A stretch of 64,000 nt of DNA from Endomicrobiales bacterium (GTDB lineage: Bacteria > Elusimicrobiota > Endomicrobiia > Endomicrobiales > JAFGIL01). Both the position numbers and the translations under genes were made by a program. The notes under the pieces were generated by a model. That model was not told the DNA's origin and ran no database searches. It saw only the letters and a list, made by a program, of their open reading frames with translations. Shown here piece by piece: positions 58,345 through 64,000 of the stretch; positions within the stretch are counted from its first letter, which is position 1, and every line of letters begins with the position of its first letter. Location: contig JAFGIL010000067.1 in assembly GCA_016929635.1 (NCBI GenBank), forward strand, positions 54,855 to 118,854. Direction: 5' to 3'.

Positions 58345-59271
58345 ATGAAAAATACATTTTTTATTACTTTATTAATATTATTTGGTTTATCCCCTCTATC
58401 ACATGCGGTAACCACGGGTGCGGATTTTTTAAAACTCAGTATTGGTGCAAGAGCAACAGGCATAGGCGAATCATATGTGAGTATTTGCCCTGATGCTACT
58501 GCAAGCTACTGGAATCCCGCAGGACTTGCAAAAATACAAAAACCAGAGTTGTTTATCATGCACAGCGAAGCAGTAACCGATGCTTCGCTGGAATTTGTGG
58601 GTTTTGCCTATCCGACATCAAAATACGGCACTGTCTGCCTCAGCGGAATCTTTTATATCATAAAACCAATACCCGTTACCCTGCAAACAGGTCAGGTACT
58701 GGGTGAACTGAACTGGACGGATAATGCGTTTATATTATCTTACGGAAAAAAGGTAATTGAAGATGTATCCTTAGGAGTTGGTATAAAATATATTCATAGA
58801 TCAGAAAGCGACCCTATATTTGGTTCAAGCAAGGGTAATGCATATGCTATTGATCTAGGTATCATTTATAAAACACCAATAGAAGGTCTTAACACAGGAT
58901 TATCTGTATTAAATACGGGAAATAAAATAAGAATGTCAGGTGAAACCAAAGAAGACGTGCTTCCCCAGACCACAAGATTCGGATTATCTTATGAATACAA
59001 ACTAAACGACCGTATATCTACAATCTTTGCAAATGATTATCACAAAATACTGAACAGCAGCTGGTATGCCAGCGGCGGGGCTGAATTGAACTTTCAGGAT
59101 ACTCTGTTTTTCAGGATGGGTTACTATAAAAAAGAAGGAAATATTCAGGGTACAACATACGGATTAGGATTTAAAATAAAACAATTCCAGATTGACTACA
59201 GTAATATACCTGCAAGTGAAATGGTAGGATACACCCGCAACAATAAGCTTTCATTCCTTATACAATTTTAA
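58345..59271 (+). CDS. PorV/PorQ-family outer-membrane protein
   Basis: The 308-residue protein has a signal peptide (FITLLILFGLSPLSHA) and then the PorV/PorQ signature: TTGADFLKLSIGARATGIGE and CPDATASYWNPAGLAKI. The rest is beta-strand rich and ends in a hydrophobic strand (NNKLSFLIQF). PorV escorts proteins with C-terminal sorting domains to the surface in type 9 secretion. It directly follows a gene encoding such a cargo-like protein, so the pair probably works together, under the same c-di-GMP control if transcription reads through. There is no strong ribosome site. Other T9SS core genes are not in the window. Confidence 0.88.
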   Translation: MKNTFFITLLILFGLSPLSHAVTTGADFLKLSIGARATGIGESYVSICPDATASYWNPAGLAKIQKPELFIMHSEAVTDASLEFVGFAYPTSKYGTVCLSGIFYIIKPIPVTLQTGQVLGELNWTDNAFILSYGKKVIEDVSLGVGIKYIHRSESDPIFGSSKGNAYAIDLGIIYKTPIEGLNTGLSVLNTGNKIRMSGETKEDVLPQTTRFGLSYEYKLNDRISTIFANDYHKILNSSWYASGGAELNFQDTLFFRMGYYKKEGNIQGTTYGLGFKIKQFQIDYSNIPASEMVGYTRNNKLSFLIQF

Positions 59272-59273
59272 AT

Positions 59274-59966
59274 CTATTCTTCCTCAAGAAATGCGCTGAA
59301 GTACTTTTTCATATCGTTAAATATTTCTTTATCAATGATAGAATACGATATGTACCCGGCAAAACAGTCGAGTTTTACAAGTGCGTTAATGCTGGCATCT
59401 TTCAGGATGGCATCCATCAACCGGCTGGAAAACTTTTTGTTTATAATCCTCACTTCGCTGTATAAGTTATATAATTTCTCTAAATCCCAATCAGGCGTTT
59501 TTCCTGATTTATACAATAGATATTGCCCTACTAAATACATTGCAACCGCCCTGTATTGTGTTTCTTCAACGTTTGCGAAAGGCAGATGATACCTGACCAT
59601 AGGCCTTAACTTATCAAGAACAGGACAACCGCTTGTTACCATGTATATGCCGACTAAAGAACTTATCCCGTCTTCCAGAGAGGTTTCCTTGGAATATTCC
59701 CTTGCCTGGCTGTATATGCTGAGTTTAACATTGTCATAAGAATTATGGCCTGTAAACAAATCAACTATATCAAGAAGGTTTCTTGCCACAGGGCAATACT
59801 CGGTTCTTTCTTCCAAGAGCCTGCAATTGGGACATTTTTTATATTTTAAGTAAACCCAGTCCGGACATTTTTTTTCTTTGTGTTTACTGACCATACTAAG
59901 GGTTTTTGAATCAAGCTCAACATCTATTTTTATCTCAATATTATCAGAAAACCTGAAGCAGTACAA
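59274..59966 (-). CDS. Conserved hypothetical protein (Cys-rich, SGCPVLDKLRPM family)
   Basis: The 230-residue soluble protein has a Cys cluster (KKCPDWVYLKYKKCPNCRLL ... YCPVARNLLDI) and the strongly patterned segment SLVGIYMVTSGCPVLDKLRP followed by MVRYHLPFA and ETQYRAVAMYLVGQYLL. I recognise this as a conserved uncharacterised bacterial family (possibly DUF6901) but know no function. The Cys residues could bind metal. The frame starts with TTG at 59966, without a ribosome site; an upstream in-frame ATT with GGGGAG ahead of it is an odd alternative. It converges with the PorV gene, 2 bp apart. Confidence 0.75.
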   Translation of the reverse strand: MYCFRFSDNIEIKIDVELDSKTLSMVSKHKEKKCPDWVYLKYKKCPNCRLLEERTEYCPVARNLLDIVDLFTGHNSYDNVKLSIYSQAREYSKETSLEDGISSLVGIYMVTSGCPVLDKLRPMVRYHLPFANVEETQYRAVAMYLVGQYLLYKSGKTPDWDLEKLYNLYSEVRIINKKFSSRLMDAILKDASINALVKLDCFAGYISYSIIDKEIFNDMKKYFSAFLEEE

Positions 59967-60060
59967 ATAGCGGATATTTCCATCGGTGTGTTTTTTATTA
60001 ATTTTTTAAGCTCCCCTGTATAGAAACATGCTGGGATTATATATATTTTCTAGAATAACA

Positions 60061-60756
60061 TCAAACACCCATATAAAACATTTTCTTATTTCTCGGAAAT
60101 TTTTCTATGGCGTAACGAAGCATTGTCCTGGGCATCTTTTTATAATGTTTTTTCAGGAACTTCTCTTCTGACTTTATGTCTCTTTTCCCAATCTCCCTCA
60201 ACATCCAGCCGACAGCTTTATGTATAAGGTCATGCCCGTCGTTTAAAAGCATCTCCGATATCTTGAATGCATCTTCAAAATCATTATTTCTTATAAAATA
60301 AAACGCTGATAGTATTGATATCCTCCGCTCCCAGAGGTTTTTTGATCCAGCAAAGCCATATAATATGCTTCTGTCTTGGCCGTTAAGATATTGCCCTAGT
60401 ATTTTTGGTGCAGACAAGTCAACTAAATCCCAGTTATTAATATATGACCTATTTGAAAGGTAAAATTCTGCTATCTTATATTTGTTCTGCTTATCTGATT
60501 TCTGGTATCTTTCAACCAAAATCAAAACTGCAACCATCCTGTGTTCATGTATCCTGCTTTTTATTAACTCTTCTAGACTTTTAAGACTTATATCTTTATA
60601 ACGCTTGGCAATTTCTCTCAGTTGAGGAATTTGTATCCCTAGAAAAATATCCCCTTCACCGTATTCCCCTTTTCCGGTCTTAAAAAACCTGGATAAGATT
60701 TTGGCTCTGCCGGGGTTTTTTAATCTATGAAGTTCATGCTTAATTTTTTCTAACAT
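60061..60756 (-). CDS. AlkD-like DNA alkylation repair protein
   Basis: The 231-residue protein is an all-helical HEAT-like protein of the DNA alkylation repair family: FKTGKGEYGEGDIFLGIQIP near the start, then NNWDLVDLSAPKILGQYL and LWERRISILSAFYFIRNNDF, and AVGWMLREIGKRD. AlkD glycosylases remove N3- and N7-alkylated bases without flipping them. Asn-Asn-Trp-Asp and the Trp-Glu-Arg-Arg motif are the usual conserved residues and are present. It follows tspO by 20 bp in the same direction. Confidence 0.9.
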   Translation of the reverse strand: MLEKIKHELHRLKNPGRAKILSRFFKTGKGEYGEGDIFLGIQIPQLREIAKRYKDISLKSLEELIKSRIHEHRMVAVLILVERYQKSDKQNKYKIAEFYLSNRSYINNWDLVDLSAPKILGQYLNGQDRSILYGFAGSKNLWERRISILSAFYFIRNNDFEDAFKISEMLLNDGHDLIHKAVGWMLREIGKRDIKSEEKFLKKHYKKMPRTMLRYAIEKFPRNKKMFYMGV

Positions 60757-60775
60757 AAATTCTCATGAAAATTAA

Positions 60776-61252
60776 TTATTTATTCAATATAACAAACGAT
60801 AGGTTTAAAAAAGCTGCAAAAGTTGTCCACAAAATGTACGGGATTAGTAAATAAAAAGACAGTTTTGAAATAGGATAAAATAAATACATTGCGTATAATA
60901 TTAGAATAACAAGGACTAAAATAACCATTAAACCAAAAATAGGTGACCGCATTCCAAAAAAGGCGAAAGACCATAAAGCATTTACAATAAGATGAATAGT
61001 AAATACTATCAATGCATTGCGAACGTTATTATTCTGCCAGCCTTTTTCCCAAATAATGAAAAATGACACACCCATCAATGTATACAAAGTAAGCCAGACA
61101 GGAGCAAATATCCAGCTAGGCGGGGTGAAAGAAGGTTTATTTATTGTTTTGTACCAAGTAGAAACTGAACTTCTGGTAAAAATAGAGCCTATAAAACCAG
61201 CACTATGACATATAAGCAAACTTAATGATAGTTTTAAGATTTTATGAACCAT
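60776..61252 (-). CDS. tspO: TspO/MBR (translocator) family protein
   Basis: The 158-residue protein has five hydrophobic segments and the family signature TWYKTINKPSFTPPSWIFAP with VWLTLYTLMGVS, then NALWSFAFFGMRSP. TspO proteins bind porphyrins and cholesterol-like ligands and, in Rhodobacter, the gene (crtK) lies in the carotenoid cluster. Here it overlaps the end of a phytoene-desaturase-like gene by 11 bp, an arrangement that echoes crtK-crtI. It is probably in the inner or outer membrane. Confidence 0.92.
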   Translation of the reverse strand: MVHKILKLSLSLLICHSAGFIGSIFTRSSVSTWYKTINKPSFTPPSWIFAPVWLTLYTLMGVSFFIIWEKGWQNNNVRNALIVFTIHLIVNALWSFAFFGMRSPIFGLMVILVLVILILYAMYLFYPISKLSFYLLIPYILWTTFAAFLNLSFVILNK

Positions 61253-62765
61253 ATTTTTCTTTTAAACTTGAATTTTTATATTTAACCCCATATTTTTTAG
61301 AAATCATATTGGACGAAATTCTTCCTGATTCGTAAATAGTAGGCAATCCGCTCCCGGGATGTGTCCCTCCGCCAACAATATAAAGATTATCCAGCTCTTC
61401 AAACTTATTATGCGGCCTGAAATAAAGCATCTGAAACAGTCCATGTGCCAGATTGAAGGTGGCACCGAAGAATATATTGTAATCATCCTGCCACTCGTCA
61501 GGGGTAATCACTTTTTCAAACTTGATGTGGTTTTCAATATCCTTCATTTCTGTTCTTCTAACTATTTCATTAATGATTTTATCCCTATAAACCTTCTTTT
61601 CTTTATCCCAGTCAATATTGCTGTCCATATTTGCCACAGGCACAAGAACATATATTGTAGAACATCCATTTGGTGCAAGGGTAGAGTCTGATACACACGC
61701 ATTTTGTATGTAGAAAGACATATCATCGGAAAGTTTTTTTCTGTTGAATATATCTTCAATATTGCTCCTGTAATCTTTTGCAAAAAATATGTTGTGATGA
61801 GGTATATCATATTTTTTATCAACCCCCAGATAAAGCATAAAAGTAGAACAAGAATATTTCTTTCTTTTTAAGTTTTTAATACTATACTTTTTTAATACAC
61901 CATCCCTGACCATGTTAGCCATTGCATACGCAAAATCTGCATTAACAACAACTTCATCCGCTGAAACTTTTTCGCCATTCTCCAAAACTACTCCTCTGGT
62001 TTTATTACTCTCAATTAATAATTCTCTAACCCTTGCATTTAAAACCACTTTCCCGCCTTCTTCCTCAATAACTCTTTTCATTGCCTGGGATATCTGATTC
62101 AAGCCTCCGATAACATGATATATCCCATAAGTATGTTCAATATATGGGATAAGAGTAAAAGCTGCAGGGCACTCCCAGGGAGACATCCCTAAATATTTAG
62201 ATTGAAATGTAAAAGATAATTTGAGCTTCTCTTTATTGAAATACTTCCCAAGATTATTAAAAAGTGATTGTCCCAAAGACAAATATGGCAGTGCTTTTAA
62301 TAAATTTGGATGAAAGAATTTATAAATATAGGAATAATCAAGCTGCAGGCATGGGTACATCTTTTCAAAACGTACTTTCTCTTTCTCATGAAACTTATCC
62401 AGACCATTTTCATTTCCAGGGAATAGTGATTTTATACGTTTTTTCATGGTCTCTTTGTTGTTTGTGGGCAGAAACTCAAAATCATCAAATTTTAATCTAT
62501 ACATGGGGTCAAGCTTGACGATTTTGATGTAATCACTAGCTTTCCTATTGGTCATTTCAAATATCTCTTCAAGTATAAACTGCATCATTAAAAATGTGGG
62601 TCCAGTATCAAATGTATATCCTTCTGACTTGATGGATCTGTTACGCCCCCCAACATCATCTTCTCTCTCAAAGACTGTAACATCAAAGCCTCTGCTTGCT
62701 AAAAGCATCCCTGCAGTTAATCCGCCAGGCCCTGCTCCAACAATTACTATTTTTTTCTTTTGCAT
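61242..62765 (-). CDS. CrtI/CrtN-family phytoene desaturase-like oxidoreductase
   Basis: The 507-residue protein has an N-terminal dinucleotide-binding motif (IVIVGAGPGGLTAGMLLASR) and the FAD-linked signature DVGGRNRSIKSEGYTFDTGP. The middle matches carotenoid desaturases (GIYHVIGGLNQISQAMKRVI) and the C-terminus has LYIVGGGTHPGSGLPTIYES. It therefore oxidises a polyene or carotenoid precursor. The ATG at 62765 follows GAGG by 3 bases; an ATG five codons upstream (62780) has no ribosome site. A good promoter lies at 62816-62844. No phytoene synthase (crtB) is in the window, so the substrate is uncertain; diapophytoene or another polyprenoid is possible. Confidence 0.9.
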   Translation of the reverse strand: MQKKKIVIVGAGPGGLTAGMLLASRGFDVTVFEREDDVGGRNRSIKSEGYTFDTGPTFLMMQFILEEIFEMTNRKASDYIKIVKLDPMYRLKFDDFEFLPTNNKETMKKRIKSLFPGNENGLDKFHEKEKVRFEKMYPCLQLDYSYIYKFFHPNLLKALPYLSLGQSLFNNLGKYFNKEKLKLSFTFQSKYLGMSPWECPAAFTLIPYIEHTYGIYHVIGGLNQISQAMKRVIEEEGGKVVLNARVRELLIESNKTRGVVLENGEKVSADEVVVNADFAYAMANMVRDGVLKKYSIKNLKRKKYSCSTFMLYLGVDKKYDIPHHNIFFAKDYRSNIEDIFNRKKLSDDMSFYIQNACVSDSTLAPNGCSTIYVLVPVANMDSNIDWDKEKKVYRDKIINEIVRRTEMKDIENHIKFEKVITPDEWQDDYNIFFGATFNLAHGLFQMLYFRPHNKFEELDNLYIVGGGTHPGSGLPTIYESGRISSNMISKKYGVKYKNSSLKEKYGS

Positions 62766-62815
62766 AAACCTCAACCCCATACTAATAAAATATTCATTTG
62801 CCTTTATAATTCTAG

Positions 62816-62844
62816 ATTATATATTTTCGCAATGAACTTTTCAA
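62816..62844 (-). promoter_or_regulatory. Predicted sigma70-type promoter for crtI-tspO-alkD
   Basis: On the minus strand TTGAAA (62839-62844) and TATAAT (62816-62821) are separated by exactly 17 bp, with transcription expected near 62809. Confidence 0.8.
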
Positions 62845-62995
62845 ATCAAGAATTTCCAGGCACAAAAGTACTGATTCTTAAAATAATTAATAATATTTCT
62901 AATATAGGTATAATAAAAGCGGGCATTTGCTGATTAATTTTGGCATGAGGATAAAATAAATGAAAAAGAGTATGTTATAACTCCAACATTTAATA

Positions 62996-63193
62996 TCAAT
63001 TTTCCTTACTTTCCGTAAATTTGGATAAAACTATATCAATAATCTCTTCAACACTGTTTTCCCCTAACTCCTTTTTCATTTCTTTTACGGTGTTGCAGAT
63101 TTTGTTAACTAATTTGTACTTTCCTTCTTTTGGATCAAGAAATAACCTGTCTAATAGCGTTATTGTATTTTCTTTCATCTTGTCAGACTCCAT
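62996..63193 (-). CDS. Small helical hypothetical protein after the diguanylate cyclase
   Basis: The 65-residue protein (TITLLDRLFLDPKEGKYKLV, then KKELGENSVEEIIDIVLSKF) is soluble, charged and predicted all-helical, with no domain I recognise. It follows the GGDEF gene by 30 bp in the same direction, so it probably belongs to the same transcript. It could be a regulator or partner of the cyclase; this is inference. Confidence 0.55.
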   Translation of the reverse strand: MESDKMKENTITLLDRLFLDPKEGKYKLVNKICNTVKEMKKELGENSVEEIIDIVLSKFTESKEN

Positions 63194-63223
63194 AATAGTA
63201 GAAATATTTTATTCTTCTATTTT

Positions 63224-64000
63224 TCAATATACTTCATATCTTATGTTATTCTTCCCATCATTTTTTACTTTATACATAACTACATCTGATATTTTTATCA
63301 TCTCCTCAACGTTTATAGGCCTGTTTACAAATGTAACTACTCCTATACTGAATGTTACAGGCCAGCCATTATTAAGCATTTCATTATTGAGAAAACCCTG
63401 CAACCGCTTTATAATCAGTTTAGCTCCATTCTGATCTGTCTCCGGAAATAAAATCACAAATTCATCCCCGCCGAACCTGGCAACTGTATCTAATTTTCTA
63501 ATAGATCTTTGCATAATCTGCGCTATCACGCCAAGCGCTTTATTACCTACAATATGACCGAATTTGTCATTCACTGACTTGAAATTATCCAAATCCATAT
63601 AAGCAACGGAAAACGGGTGTTGATATCTATACGAACGCTCAAGCTCAATATCTGCTACTTCATTAAATTTCCTCATATTGGATATACCTACAGAACAATC
63701 TATTCTGGCAAGTTCTTTTTCACGAACAAGGGAGTCTTTAACTCTCGCTAATAAATAAGTAATGAGCAGGAAATACGTCAGTCTTATAAATGCATTCCAA
63801 TACGGGACCAGTGGATGTTGATAAACAGTTCTTGAAAGATAATCAGCAATTATCCATACTATTGCGCTAAATACTGAAACGATAATCCCATGTTTCAAGC
63901 TGTTATAATATGTAATTAAAATAATCGGCAACAAATAAAATATGGAAAAGCCCCATTTATATCCTGTATAATAATCCAGGAATCCTATAGCAATAACCAA
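63224..64000 (-). CDS. Membrane-bound GGDEF diguanylate cyclase (5' end may lie outside window)
   Basis: The visible 258 residues have three to four membrane helices (about 1-95; FSIFYLLPIILITYY, IIVSVFSAIVWIIADYL, YFLLITYLLARV) and a GGDEF domain (about 100-258). The active-site loop is ARFGGDEFVILF and the RxxD inhibitory-site motif (RKLD) lies five residues before it, so it should make c-di-GMP and be product-inhibited. The N-terminal motif usually D-LTGL-N-R is DCSVGISNMRKF, somewhat diverged. The frame reaches the window edge with TTG as first codon, so the true start may be further out. Confidence 0.88.
   Translation of the reverse strand: MVIAIGFLDYYTGYKWGFSIFYLLPIILITYYNSLKHGIIVSVFSAIVWIIADYLSRTVYQHPLVPYWNAFIRLTYFLLITYLLARVKDSLVREKELARIDCSVGISNMRKFNEVADIELERSYRYQHPFSVAYMDLDNFKSVNDKFGHIVGNKALGVIAQIMQRSIRKLDTVARFGGDEFVILFPETDQNGAKLIIKRLQGFLNNEMLNNGWPVTFSIGVVTFVNRPINVEEMIKISDVVMYKVKNDGKNNIRYEVY

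Noticed and set aside
50214..59271. A complete type 9 secretion system
   Set aside because: Only PorV-like and cargo-like proteins are seen; no SprA/Sov, PorK/L/M/N or PorU gene is in the window.
1..64000. CRISPR arrays, tRNA and rRNA genes, integrase or transposase genes
   Set aside because: I looked for regularly spaced direct repeats, cloverleaf-like sequences and transposase motifs and saw none; the palindromes found lack any coded transposase.

Overview
The window reads as a low-GC, Gram-negative (diderm) bacterium. It has outer-membrane barrels, a TolC/RND pump, LolA-like and PorV-like proteins, and secreted proteins ending in 'YPNPFNP'-type or FlgD-like C-terminal domains. One uninterrupted 22.35-kb reading frame (7449 codons) with an N-terminal ChaN/TraB-like region resembles the giant genes known from candidate phylum Omnitrophota (OP3). 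That assignment is an inference from gene content; no rRNA or tRNA gene is visible. Almost everything is on the minus strand; only two genes (55.6-59.3 kb) are on the plus strand.

Layout. 1-2.0 kb: partial DUF4384 lipoprotein and an HD-GYP protein. 2.0-7.6 kb: an operon of MMPL/RND exporter, LolA-like protein, outer-membrane barrel, receiver domain and CheB catalytic domain, closed by a terminator. 7.7-9.5 kb: a promoter, a K/T-rich secreted protein, Mth938-like protein, a small protein, a retropepsin-like protein and an Arg-rich peptide. 9.6-12 kb: PTS EIIA, then an envelope-stress module (Spy/CpxP-like protein, zinc-finger anti-sigma, ECF sigma) with the same promoter motif in front of the sigma gene and of the Spy-like gene. 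12.1-15.3 kb: two RRM proteins, an FKBP, small membrane/pilin-like proteins and a fused MsrB-MsrA. 15.4-38.4 kb: the giant gene and a small secreted gene before it, separated by a strong hairpin. 38.5-43.6 kb: RND permease, adaptor and TolC. 43.6-55.2 kb: a multi-PAS hybrid kinase, then an operon of a CARDB/FlgD surface protein, a PorV-TPR protein and two more histidine kinases. 55.2-59.3 kb (plus strand): promoter, c-di-GMP-I riboswitch, a repeat-rich protein with a C-terminal sorting-type domain, and a PorV-family protein. 59.3-64 kb: conserved hypothetical, AlkD, TspO, CrtI desaturase, a small protein and a GGDEF diguanylate cyclase.

Two themes link the genes. Cyclic-di-GMP: a diguanylate cyclase at the right edge, an HD-GYP protein at the left and a c-di-GMP riboswitch controlling a surface protein/PorV pair form a make-degrade-sense set. 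Cell envelope: two RND systems, PorV-like barrels, sorted surface proteins and an ECF stress regulon dominate. The least explained object is the giant protein. It joins ChaN/TraB-like, HD, cyclic-nucleotide-binding, TIM-barrel, TPR, Asp/Glu racemase-like, M20 peptidase-like and HExxH regions, and carries two palindromic repeats read through in frame.
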